Assembly: GCA_009788105.1 (NCBI GenBank)
Contig: WQSD01000047.1
Span: 1-8,394 of the forward strand
Reading direction: 5' to 3'
Source: Oscillospiraceae bacterium
Lineage (GTDB): Bacteria; Bacillota; Clostridia; Oscillospirales; CAG-272
Length of the DNA stretch: 8,394 nucleotides
Made by a program: the position numbers and the translations under genes. The notes under the pieces were generated by a model. That model saw nothing but the letters and a program-made list of their open reading frames with translations, made no database searches and was not told where the DNA came from. This document shows, one piece after another, positions 1-6,544 of the stretch (position 1 is its first letter; every line of letters begins with the position of its first letter).

Positions 1-137
1 CCCAACCTCACCTCTCTCCACTCCCCATCAAACCCTGCAAACCGCACCCGCGGCACCCGCTCCCCCGCCTGCGGGAACATCTGCTGCAAATACGCTTTTT
101 TCAATTCTTTCAGTGCGGTCAATTTGCCTTGTGTCAT
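1..137 (-). CDS. hsdS: Type I restriction-modification specificity subunit HsdS, N-terminal fragment (cut by window edge)
   Basis: HsdS is the DNA-recognition subunit of a type I R-M complex; it bridges HsdM and HsdR and chooses the target sequence. About 45 residues are visible from an ATG at 137-135, with AAGGAG (rc of 145-150) at good spacing. The translation starts MTQGKLTALKELKKAYLQQ and continues to MFP-x-GE-x-VP-x-VRFAGF-x-GEW, the hallmark that in full-length HsdS follows the first conserved coil and opens a target-recognition domain. Starting directly at this motif is seen in some S subunits, but is also what a half-length or rearranged S gene would look like; the rest lies outside the window. 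It follows hsdR on the same strand, but a terminator and its own promoter separate the two. Family call is confident; full-length versus half subunit is unknown. Confidence 0.82.
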   Translation of the reverse strand, partial: MTQGKLTALKELKKAYLQQMFPQAGERVPRVRFAGFDGEWREVRL

Positions 138-158
138 GAAATTTCTCCTTGCGATGGG

Positions 159-181
159 CTTACGCATGCTACAAGCGTAAG
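159..181. repeat. Inverted repeat at the hsdS transcription start / leader
   Basis: CTTACGC (159-165) and GCGTAAG (175-181) form perfect 7-bp arms around a 9-nt spacer. The repeat begins about 5 bases downstream of the hsdS -10 box, so it covers the predicted start of transcription and first ~20 bases of the leader. It could be a repressor operator or an RNA hairpin; there is no T-run, so it is not a terminator. The repeat is directly visible, its function is inferred. Confidence 0.55.
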
Positions 182-185
182 TATC

Positions 186-214
186 ATTGTACACTATCAC
201 ACGAAAAAAGTCAA
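186..214 (-). promoter_or_regulatory. Sigma-A type promoter for hsdS
   Basis: On the minus strand, -35 TTGACT (214-209) and -10 TACAAT (191-186) are separated by exactly 17 bases. Each hexamer has one mismatch to consensus. The predicted start is near 179, giving a leader of about 42 bases before the hsdS ATG. Because a terminator sits upstream, this promoter is probably the main source of hsdS transcript. Confidence 0.8.
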
Positions 215-241
215 AAATTTTGCCATTATATGGCTTGTAAT

Positions 242-273
242 AAAAAAGTGTAGCCTAATAGCTACACTTTTTT
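242..273 (-). terminator. Intrinsic terminator after hsdR
   Basis: AAAAAAGTGTAGC (242-254) pairs perfectly with GCTACACTTTTTT (261-273) around a 6-nt loop. The GC-containing core is GTGTAGC/GCTACAC and the stem ends in a T6 run on either strand. It starts 4 bases after the hsdR stop codon (TAG, 280-278). Its symmetry means it could stop transcription in both directions. Confidence 0.9.
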
Positions 274-277
274 GTTA

Positions 278-3200
278 CTATGTTTGAATTTCTTCTCGCA
301 AAGGCAATAATTCGCTCTCTATCACCCCACGCCAATACTCCGCAATGGTTGTTTGTCGGGTGCGATATTTCTTCTGGAAAACTGCCTCAAACTCGTCTTT
401 GCCGAGTCCGGAAGCCTCTACAATAATGCTGATATAGGGCAGGGGTTTGTCCGGCTGATATTCGTTTATGCTGGTTTCCAAACTAACCGCAGGCACTTTC
501 AGCTGGTCTGCAACCATGCCGATGATTCGGGAAATTTCCTTTTTGAAATAATCTTGCCAATCTCCGTTCAACCGCCCTGCCTCAATATCCGCAAGAATAT
601 TTGCGTAAACAGCTTGAACAATTGGGGATTTGCCGTGAATCTCTTTATCAATTTTCCACCGCAGTTCAGTTTTTTCGCTGACTGATGTGCTTTTGCGAAG
701 TTCGCCGAGCAGCTTGTTAATATAAAAGCTGTCGATTTTCTCTTCATACACGGCACGATTAGTGGAAGTGAACTCGATTTCGGCAAGTAACTCCTCTGGA
801 GGATTGGTGGGCAAATCTTCCTCGATTTCCCCTTTCAGGTTTTCTGCCCGCCCCTTTTCTGCTGGGATTTGTTCGATAATAGGTAAAAGTACTGCCTGTT
901 CACCCTCTTCGGCGAAATCCTCGTAGCTTCGTAAGGCTGAATAAAGTTTTTCTAGCTTCTGAAACGCCTTGACTTGTGCCACTTTTTTCTTGATGTTTTG
1001 CGGGTCTTCTGCAAGGTCAGCTTTTGCCATCAAAAGGGCCTGATGTGCGGCGATAAAGTCATCTTTCACCGCCGTATACTCACGAGGAACAAGGGCGGTC
1101 CAATTTTGGTCTTCGTTGGAGAACAATTTTATTGCCTCTTCAATGTTTTTTCGCATTGTAGCAGGCTTGCGGAAGGTGACAATCATACCCGCCTCTTTCC
1201 CCTCATGCAGTCTGTTTGTCCGAGAAAATGCTTGCAGCAGCTTTTGATATTTAAGCTCACGGTCGACATATAAAGTCTGAATCGTGGGAGCGTCGAAACC
1301 CGTCAAAAGCCTGTCAACAACAATAACAAAATCCAGCCACTGCCCATCTTTTTGATAGTGCGCCTCTTTCCGTGCAAGGCGTTTGTTGATGTTGTCGTTG
1401 TAGTTATCAATGGTAGCATTTGTGCCGAAAACGGCATTGTAATCGTCAATAATTGCAGTCATTTCAGCCACCGAGGCGTTCATCCCCTCTTGGCTTTCGT
1501 CCAGTGAATATGTAATTGCCACACGAGGAAAATCAGGGTCGCGCAATGGGTTGCGCTCATCAATTTTGCCATTTAGAAGCTCGCCCGCCCGCTTTAGCTC
1601 TTGCAACTTATGATAAATTCTTTTCGCTTGTGCGATAGAGTGGGTTGTCAAAATCGCACTCATAGTCGGCATTCCGTTGACAACTTTGAATTTGTTTTTG
1701 ACATTAAAGTGCTTGAAAATCTTTTTCAACATAGCGGTGATGTATTCATCACTCTCGAAAATCTCTTTATCTAAAAGGGCTTCTTTTTCTATTTCCTCAA
1801 GTTCCATCAGATTTTGTTCGGGGTCAAGTTTTGGAAACTTCTCAGCGATTTTCTTATATAAAAATTCTTGTTTGCTATCCTCTTCAAGTAAACAATGACA
1901 CTCCGCACTAAAACCGAGGACAGAGTTATCGTCCATAGCATTTTTTGTGGTGTAGGCGTGGAGTGCTTTTGCATTGTCGTCGCCGGCATATTGCATTGGT
2001 GTGGTTCGAGCATAATCTCCATTTTCTTGTTTGCAATTTTCAACAAAAATTGGCGTGCCGGTGAACCCGAACCAAGTGGCTTTCGGGAAAGTATTCTTGA
2101 TGTTTTTCATTTCTTCGTCACTAACAGCACGATGGCATTCGTCAACGATAAAAACAATATGCTCGCCCCGAAGTTTCTCAAATTTATTGGTTTCCGAGTC
2201 TTTGGCATCACGGATAGCGGCAGAAAGTTTTTGTATAGTGGTTACGATAATAGTGTTGTTATTTTTTGGGCTGATAAGAGCCTGCGCAAGCTGTCGGCGG
2301 TTATTCACCCCAACAACAAGAGTGTTGTTTGCTCCTTTGCCACTTGTTTGCCCTGTGTTGTATTCAGACGCGAACTTGCTGAATTCTCCCTTGGTTTGAC
2401 TGTCAAGGTCACGTCGGTCAACAATCATCACCGTGCGAGAAACTCCGCCCGCCGTCTGCGCAAGGAGCTTTGTTGCAACAAAACTGGTGATAGTTTTACC
2501 CGAGCCTGTGGCATGCCAAACAAAGCCGCCCTGATGCTTGGCAGCTCCGTTCATGACTTTTTTGATGGCGTGAATTTGATAAGGACGAAGCACCATCAAA
2601 TACTTTTCGCTTTTTTGGTCATCTACCAAAATCGTATAACGGCTTACAAGTTTGTGCGCCATGGGAATGCTTAGCACTTCACGAGCAAAGTCAAACAAGT
2701 TTTCCACAGGTGTGTTTTCTGGAGTTCGCCAGTTGAATAAAAACTTGCTGGCGTTATCAAATGCCTTTGAATCGTTTCCGTTTGGGCGCGCGAAATATTT
2801 TGTTGAAACCTTGTTGCTTACCACGAAAATTTGGGTCGTTGCGTAAATACCGCCCCAAAATCCTGCCTCGGCATACCGTTTGATTTGGTTAAAGGCTTGG
2901 AAATATCCATCTTTTGCGTATTCGGTTTTAAGTTCGACATGAATTATAGGTAGTCCGTTAATCAGCAAAGTCACGTCACCACGCATTTCTGTGTCGGTAT
3001 CAGGCGTAATTTGGTTCACGACTTCATAGCTTGAAATGCCACCAGCAATTTCTTTATTGCTAAACAGTACAAGAGTCACACGACGAGTGTCATCACGTTC
3101 GATTGATACAGACGCAACACCATTTTCTCCACGCAACCATTGCGATGCAGCAAATGGTGTTGCTGTCAGCCTCTTAAATTCAATGACTAATCGATTAAAT

Positions 3201-3394
3201 TCATCATCAGAAAGTGGTACAGCATCGAGTTTTGCAATATTGATGCGGTTAATATGTCCGCGCAAATTATCCCACAGAGCCGCCTCGGTTTTGATGTCGC
3301 TTCTATATGTCCATTGATTTTCTCGGTGAGTTAAAATGTCAATAAAATCTTTTTCAATGAGCGGTTCATGTTCGAATTTTGCTTTGTTTAGCAT
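278..3394 (-). CDS. hsdR: Type I restriction endonuclease/translocase subunit HsdR
   Basis: HsdR is the motor and nuclease subunit of a type I R-M complex: it pulls DNA through the complex using ATP and cuts far from the unmethylated recognition site. The 1038-residue protein shows, in order: a PD-(D/E)xK nuclease with D140, E154-L-K156 and the RecB-like QxxxY motif (Q170, Y174); a superfamily-2 helicase with Walker A ATGSGKT (295-301), motif II DECH (418-421), motif III TGTP (445-448), the LLTGFDAP segment (696-703) and motif VI Q721-x-x-SRTNR (724-728); then a helical C-terminal region that in the family docks onto the methylase core. Length and motifs match EcoR124-like (type IC) HsdR, and no key residue is missing. 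The start is the ATG at 3394; the purine-rich GGATAGG lies about 9 bases upstream, whereas AAAGGA almost touches the start codon. It has its own promoter and terminator. The gene appears intact and potentially active. Confidence 0.97.
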   Translation of the reverse strand: MLNKAKFEHEPLIEKDFIDILTHRENQWTYRSDIKTEAALWDNLRGHINRINIAKLDAVPLSDDEFNRLVIEFKRLTATPFAASQWLRGENGVASVSIERDDTRRVTLVLFSNKEIAGGISSYEVVNQITPDTDTEMRGDVTLLINGLPIIHVELKTEYAKDGYFQAFNQIKRYAEAGFWGGIYATTQIFVVSNKVSTKYFARPNGNDSKAFDNASKFLFNWRTPENTPVENLFDFAREVLSIPMAHKLVSRYTILVDDQKSEKYLMVLRPYQIHAIKKVMNGAAKHQGGFVWHATGSGKTITSFVATKLLAQTAGGVSRTVMIVDRRDLDSQTKGEFSKFASEYNTGQTSGKGANNTLVVGVNNRRQLAQALISPKNNNTIIVTTIQKLSAAIRDAKDSETNKFEKLRGEHIVFIVDECHRAVSDEEMKNIKNTFPKATWFGFTGTPIFVENCKQENGDYARTTPMQYAGDDNAKALHAYTTKNAMDDNSVLGFSAECHCLLEEDSKQEFLYKKIAEKFPKLDPEQNLMELEEIEKEALLDKEIFESDEYITAMLKKIFKHFNVKNKFKVVNGMPTMSAILTTHSIAQAKRIYHKLQELKRAGELLNGKIDERNPLRDPDFPRVAITYSLDESQEGMNASVAEMTAIIDDYNAVFGTNATIDNYNDNINKRLARKEAHYQKDGQWLDFVIVVDRLLTGFDAPTIQTLYVDRELKYQKLLQAFSRTNRLHEGKEAGMIVTFRKPATMRKNIEEAIKLFSNEDQNWTALVPREYTAVKDDFIAAHQALLMAKADLAEDPQNIKKKVAQVKAFQKLEKLYSALRSYEDFAEEGEQAVLLPIIEQIPAEKGRAENLKGEIEEDLPTNPPEELLAEIEFTSTNRAVYEEKIDSFYINKLLGELRKSTSVSEKTELRWKIDKEIHGKSPIVQAVYANILADIEAGRLNGDWQDYFKKEISRIIGMVADQLKVPAVSLETSINEYQPDKPLPYISIIVEASGLGKDEFEAVFQKKYRTRQTTIAEYWRGVIESELLPLREEIQT

Positions 3395-3435
3395 TTCCTT
3401 TGACCTATCCCTTGCATGTAATTGAAACCGATACC

Positions 3436-3464
3436 ATTATAGCATATTTTGTTGCAACCTGCAA
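3436..3464 (-). promoter_or_regulatory. Promoter of hsdR
   Basis: On the minus strand, -35 TTGCAG (3464-3459), 17-base spacer, -10 TATAAT (3441-3436) preceded by TGC, an extended -10. The predicted start is near 3429, about 35 bases before the hsdR ATG. A palindrome (TTGCAACCTGCAA, 3452-3464) overlaps the -35 and spacer and could serve as an operator. Confidence 0.82.
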
Positions 3465-3491
3465 GTAAATAAATTGTTCGAGTCGATATTT

Positions 3492-3511
3492 TTTCTAACA
3501 TCTTTCTAACA
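3492..3511. repeat. Direct repeat TTTCTAACA x2, 11-bp period
   Basis: TTTCTAACA occurs at 3492-3500 and 3503-3511, one DNA turn apart, about 28 bases upstream of the hsdR -35 box. Such spacing resembles tandem half-sites of OmpR/PhoP-type response regulators. The surrounding DNA is AT-rich, so chance is possible. Confidence 0.35.
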
Positions 3512-3515
3512 AACT

Positions 3516-3547
3516 GCATGGGGTTTTATAATTTGGTGTCCCCATGC
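3516..3547. repeat. Hairpin GCATGGGG/CCCCATGC in the exporter-hsdR intergenic region
   Basis: Perfect 8-bp arms (3516-3523 and 3540-3547), extended to 11 of 12 bp counting one mismatch, enclose a 16-nt AT-rich loop. No T-run follows directly on the minus strand. On the plus strand a second small stem (AACAG/CTGTT, 3552-3566) with a T-run follows. The function is unclear: transcription barrier or protein-binding site. No gene is seen in 3395-3688. Confidence 0.5.
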
Positions 3548-3612
3548 TGTTAACAGCCTCTCTGTTTTTTTAAGGTCTTTTACTAACTTTTTCTTCACTC
3601 TGAAAAAATTAT

Positions 3613-3677
3613 TGCTCCACCTAATAAACCTTGCACATTTTGACTGTGAAAAAATGCAATGTTTATTCAGTGGAGCA
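3613..3677 (-). terminator. Long hairpin terminator after the ABC exporter operon
   Basis: Arms 3613-3635 and 3655-3677 match at 20 of 23 positions (outer block TGCTCCAC/GTGGAGCA, inner blocks AATAAAC/GTTTATT and TTGCA/TGCAA), and TTTT/AAAA in the loop can extend the stem. On the minus strand it begins about 11 bases after the permease B stop and is followed by ATAATTTTTTC, fitting an intrinsic terminator. The stem is unusually long for a plain terminator, so it may be a decayed small palindromic repeat now serving as one. Confidence 0.65.
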
Positions 3678-3688
3678 TTAAGAATTAT

Positions 3689-4375
3689 CTACACTATTCG
3701 TCTTTTCCCGCCGTACAGCAAAAACGCAATGGAGAACAGCACCATGGCGGCAATGCCAATGACAAAGGTCATGTTCATCACGCCATAGTCCAGCACAGCG
3801 TTTAGCCCTCGTGCCATCCAAAACATGGGGAACACAGCACCGATATACTGGATAATGCCCGGCAGAAACTCCACCGGCATCATCACGCCGCTAAGCATAG
3901 AAGCCGCAGTCAGCACCATGCCGAACGCCCCCGCACTGCCCTCTTTGCTCTTAAACAAGCAATGCCAAGCAAAAGCCATCGCTACCGTAGACAGATTAAG
4001 CATGGTGTAGCACAAAAACACAGCTATGGCAAGGGTAAAATTCCAATCGTGCAGAATCACTCCCAAAATGGTCACAATACCGACTTGTACTGTTAAGGGA
4101 ACCATAAACGCCATCAAATTTTCAACTAAATATTGGCGCATGGTCACAGGTGCGGACAGAATTCGCACAATCGCCCCGTCAACTTTGTCGGTGAGCAGGG
4201 TCATGCTTATGATAAACGCTCCGCTCATCATAGCAAAGGAAAGAAAACCGAAGCCTCCCGGTCTGTTCCCCTCCCAAAAGACGGGAATGAACATCAGGGC
4301 AATTGGAACAAAGCCATTCACAAGCAAGGAAAGGGGGTTAAGCCCACGCTTCAAAGAATATTTGAATATAGTCAC
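3689..4375 (-). CDS. ABC-2 type exporter permease (permease B)
   Basis: This 228-residue integral membrane protein is one half of the transmembrane channel of an ABC-2 exporter. About six hydrophobic segments are visible (roughly residues 14-33, 43-62, 86-108, 114-138, 149-168 and 202-221). The cytoplasmic stretch LLTDKVDGAIVRILSAPVT (60-78) matches the family's E/D-x-x-x-G-x-x-x-x-L-x-x-SPV signature, and the SGVMMPVEFLP segment (162-172) matches the typical re-entrant region before the last membrane helices. It starts with GTG at 4375, one base after the permease A stop (TAG-A-GTG). The purine run AAGGGGGCGGA in the end of permease A acts as ribosome site, so translation is likely coupled. 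It ends just before the operon terminator. The substrate cannot be deduced from sequence; drugs, lantibiotic-like peptides, ions and lipids are all exported by relatives. Confidence 0.92.
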   Translation of the reverse strand: MTIFKYSLKRGLNPLSLLVNGFVPIALMFIPVFWEGNRPGGFGFLSFAMMSGAFIISMTLLTDKVDGAIVRILSAPVTMRQYLVENLMAFMVPLTVQVGIVTILGVILHDWNFTLAIAVFLCYTMLNLSTVAMAFAWHCLFKSKEGSAGAFGMVLTAASMLSGVMMPVEFLPGIIQYIGAVFPMFWMARGLNAVLDYGVMNMTFVIGIAAMVLFSIAFLLYGGKRRIV

Positions 4376-4376
4376 T

Positions 4377-5243
4377 CTATTCCGCCCCCTTGTTTGATTT
4401 TTTCAGGTTGAAAATCACGGCGAACAAGGCAGCCAACACTACCACAACGCCTGCAAGAATTCCAATGCGTTGCCATGCGGTTGACATACAAGTGAATTCA
4501 TCAACCACCGACAAACCGCCATACTGAATTGCGGTCAGGGCAAGACTTAGGGGCGTGCCGTAGTTAGTGGCGAATCGTGCCAGCGCACTATCACCGAGAG
4601 GCACCATAAAGACACCTGCAAGGAACATAAACACAAACGCCAAGATTTGCGAAATTGCACTACCCATTTTCCGAGTTTTAGCAACTTGGGAGATAATTAG
4701 GGCAACAAGTGGGCTGACTAAGGACACCAAGAATACAGCGGCAAAAAAGATAAGGGGGCTGCCGAAATACACATCTAAAATAAGGGACGGAATGCCCATT
4801 ACAACTACTGCTTGGATTAGGATAACTATCCATGTTACCAAGGTTGACGCTACGTAGAACGTGCCTTTTGTCACCGGGGCGGCAAGCTGTCGCCATCTCA
4901 TCTCCCCTTTAATGTCATCAAAGATAAGGTAGGTGAGCTGTTCGTTTGCGAAAAACATGAAAGAAATACCGAACACGATAATAAAGAAGGAATTGTTTAT
5001 AACTGTGATTTCTTCTTCGTCAAGGTGAGCAAAAGGACTTTCGTCTTGTTCTTCGTTTTGGCTATCTTCATATTGGCTGTATTGGTAATCATCATATTCG
5101 GCTGGCGTGTTAAAGGCGGTAAAGTCCAACTGGGTCATCAGCAGAATCATAGCAAGAGGCAGTACAAAAAAGAAGCCGATTGTCATTGGGTCACGCAGAC
5201 TGCGTTTAAGATAAAACTTGAAAACTGTGAAAAATGCTGTCAT
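4377..5243 (-). CDS. ABC-2 type exporter permease (permease A) with acidic external loop
   Basis: This 288-residue membrane protein is the second half of the exporter channel. It has an N-terminal amphipathic stretch (FKFYLKRSLRDP), TM1 at about 22-38, then further hydrophobic segments at about 84-99, 128-150, 161-186, 196-216 and 261-279. The GEMRWRQLAAPVT stretch (113-125) is the ABC-2 E-x-x-R-W-x-x-L-x-x-x-P-V signature. Between TM1 and TM2 is an unusual loop, residues 49-78, with 13 Asp/Glu and 4 Tyr and no Lys or Arg; by family topology it faces outside. The ATG at 5243 is chosen because it lies one base after the ATPase stop (TAA-C-ATG) with AGGGGGTG upstream; a longer in-frame reading to 5303 overlaps the ATPase and lacks a ribosome site. 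It probably pairs with permease B as a heterodimer. Confidence 0.93.
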   Translation of the reverse strand: MTAFFTVFKFYLKRSLRDPMTIGFFFVLPLAMILLMTQLDFTAFNTPAEYDDYQYSQYEDSQNEEQDESPFAHLDEEEITVINNSFFIIVFGISFMFFANEQLTYLIFDDIKGEMRWRQLAAPVTKGTFYVASTLVTWIVILIQAVVVMGIPSLILDVYFGSPLIFFAAVFLVSLVSPLVALIISQVAKTRKMGSAISQILAFVFMFLAGVFMVPLGDSALARFATNYGTPLSLALTAIQYGGLSVVDEFTCMSTAWQRIGILAGVVVVLAALFAVIFNLKKSNKGAE

Positions 5244-5244
5244 G

Positions 5245-6186
5245 TTACACCCCCTGGTCGTCACGAAGTTTTTTGCCTGTAAGGGTAAGGAACACATCCT
5301 CAAGGTTTGGCTTTTCTTCGCTAAAGGACGTCACGCCGCCGTTACGGGTGGCGATTTCCATAATACGGCTTACGTTGCCACTACCGCTGCTTGATGTGAC
5401 AATGTAGTGGCTACCGTTCACAGTCACGTTTTTCACCCCTGAAATAGCACGCAGTTCCTCGGTCATAGCCTCGCTTGGAGTTATGGCATGAAGATGCACA
5501 CGTGACTCGAACTGTATGCGGTTCATCAGCTCCTCAATCGTTCCCTCGGCGATAACCCGCCCGGTGTCCATGATGGATATGCGGTCAGAGATAGCCTGCA
5601 CCTCTTCCATGTAGTGGGAAGTGTAAATCACAGTTGTACCACCTGCCGCCAGCTTTTTCACCGACTCGAGAATGTGATTACGGGATTGTGGGTCGATGCC
5701 TACTGTGGGTTCGTCCATGATGACCAACTTTGGCTTATGCACAAGGGCGCAAGCAATGTTCAGCCTGCGTTGCATGCCCCCAGAAAAAGTCTTGGGTCGC
5801 TTTTTCGCGCGGTCGGCAAGCTCGACAAAGTCCAGCACTTCTTTGATGTTGGCGTTTAGCTTTGCGCCTGTCAGCCCATACAGCCCGCCGAAGTATTTCA
5901 GGTTGTCAAGAGCAGACAGGTCGTTGAAGACTGTGATATTCTGCGTCACAAGTCCGATGTCACGGCGAGTTTGCAAATTACTGATATTTTGAGTTTTGCC
6001 AAAAACATTGATTTCCCCCGCATCTGCGTTAATCAGTCCGCACAGCACACGAATGGCGGTGGTTTTCCCCGCGCCGTTAGGTCCTAATAGTCCAAGAATT
6101 TCTCCTTGTTTAATGTTCAGGTTCAGATGGTCAAGTGCTGTGGTGTCACCATAGCGTTTGACCACGTTTGTCATTGTAGCAAGCAT
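5245..6186 (-). CDS. ABC-2 exporter ATP-binding protein (DrrA/NatA type)
   Basis: This 313-residue cytoplasmic ATPase powers the exporter formed with the two downstream permeases. Motifs: Walker A GPNGAGKT (35-42), Q-loop Q82, signature SGGMQ (135-139), Walker B LVIMDE (154-159), D-loop GIDP (163-166) and switch His191. The C-terminal ~90 residues form the extra domain of the DrrA/NatA/CcmA-like subgroup, ending in NLEDVFLTLTGKKLRD (294-309). All catalytic residues are present. The ATG at 6186 is chosen because GGAGG lies 8 bases upstream; the next upstream ATG (6231) would put translation before the predicted transcription start. First gene of a tightly packed three-gene operon. There is no second nucleotide-binding domain, so it should act as a homodimer. 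The substrate is unknown; the subgroup includes drug, Na+ and antibiotic self-resistance exporters. Confidence 0.96.
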   Translation of the reverse strand: MLATMTNVVKRYGDTTALDHLNLNIKQGEILGLLGPNGAGKTTAIRVLCGLINADAGEINVFGKTQNISNLQTRRDIGLVTQNITVFNDLSALDNLKYFGGLYGLTGAKLNANIKEVLDFVELADRAKKRPKTFSGGMQRRLNIACALVHKPKLVIMDEPTVGIDPQSRNHILESVKKLAAGGTTVIYTSHYMEEVQAISDRISIMDTGRVIAEGTIEELMNRIQFESRVHLHAITPSEAMTEELRAISGVKNVTVNGSHYIVTSSSGSGNVSRIMEIATRNGGVTSFSEEKPNLEDVFLTLTGKKLRDDQGV

Positions 6187-6220
6187 AGTTATGCCCTCCG
6201 CTTTGTTAGTTTCTGATACT

Positions 6221-6249
6221 ATTATACCCAAAAATCAGAGTTTGCACCA
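6221..6249 (-). promoter_or_regulatory. Promoter of the ABC exporter operon (weak -35)
   Basis: The -10 TATAAT (6226-6221) is perfect, but the -35 position at 17-base spacing (6249-6244) reads TGGTGC, only 2 of 6 consensus matches, and there is no TGn extension. The predicted start is near 6214, 28 bases before the ATG. A poor -35 with a palindrome right behind it suggests activator dependence. Confidence 0.65.
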
Positions 6250-6264
6250 GTGACATTTGTCACT
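6249..6264. promoter_or_regulatory. Palindromic operator, probable activator site
   Basis: AGTGACATTTGTCACT has perfect 7-bp arms around a TT centre. Its midpoint lies about 42 bases upstream of the predicted exporter transcription start, the classic place for an activator touching RNA polymerase. Dimeric regulators such as NarL/LuxR-type response regulators often control ABC-2 exporters through TGAC-containing palindromes. No regulator gene is present in the window, so the binding protein is unknown. Confidence 0.6.
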
Positions 6265-6268
6265 ACTT

Positions 6269-6432
6269 TAGAGCGAGTCGACACAAACTGAAAAAGGCGA
6301 GATTTTGGCTATTTTTTCGCCACTCGTCGTTGTTCGTCGGTTAAATATTCCCGATAAACGCCCTCCTCACGCCTAGATTGGCGAAAAAACATCTCAAAAT
6401 TCGCTCTTTTTACTTTGTGTCGACACGCTCTA
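6269..6432. mobile_element. MITE-like element 1 (164 bp, 54-bp terminal inverted repeats, TA ends)
   Basis: Arms 6269-6322 and 6379-6432 match at 43 of 54 positions when one is reverse-complemented, with no gap. The outer ends read TAGAGCG...CGCTCTA and share the block GTCGACACAAA; the inner ends share TTTTTTCGCCA. A TA at both borders fits TA target duplication, as made by IS630/Tc1-mariner transposases. The 56-bp centre holds no transposase, so it is a non-autonomous element. Its left end is only 4 bases from the exporter operator. A short leftward reading frame crossing it (6497 to 6309) looks like a by-product. Confidence 0.8.
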
Positions 6433-6544
6433 GAAAAATTCCAAAATCCTGCTTTTGAATAGGGGGTTCCCACTCCTAATTCTCGTTTACTTCTCATATA
6501 ATAATATATGACTATTCAGTTAGCCATGAAACAGCCATGGATTG

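Noticed and set aside
242..273. CRISPR-like or phage attachment repeat in the hsdR-hsdS gap
   Set aside because: It is a single perfect hairpin with T-runs, fully explained as an intrinsic terminator; no repeated spacing units exist.
1895..2674. Rightward 259-residue reading frame opposite hsdR
   Set aside because: It lies wholly antisense to conserved helicase motifs of hsdR, has no ribosome site and no family resemblance.
3504..3532. Rightward promoter using TATAAT at 3527-3532
   Set aside because: The -35 position is poor and no plausible plus-strand gene follows; the hexamer sits in a hairpin loop.
4377..5303. Longer permease A starting at 5303
   Set aside because: It would overlap the ATPase by 59 bases; the ATG at 5243 has AGGGGGTG and a one-base gap typical of coupled genes.
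5245..6231. Longer ATPase starting at 6231
   Set aside because: That ATG lies upstream of the predicted -10 and transcription start; the ATG at 6186 has GGAGG at ideal spacing.
6309..6497. Leftward 62-residue reading frame across MITE-like element 1
   Set aside because: It runs through an inverted repeat arm, has no good ribosome site and no recognisable domain; most likely a by-product of the element.
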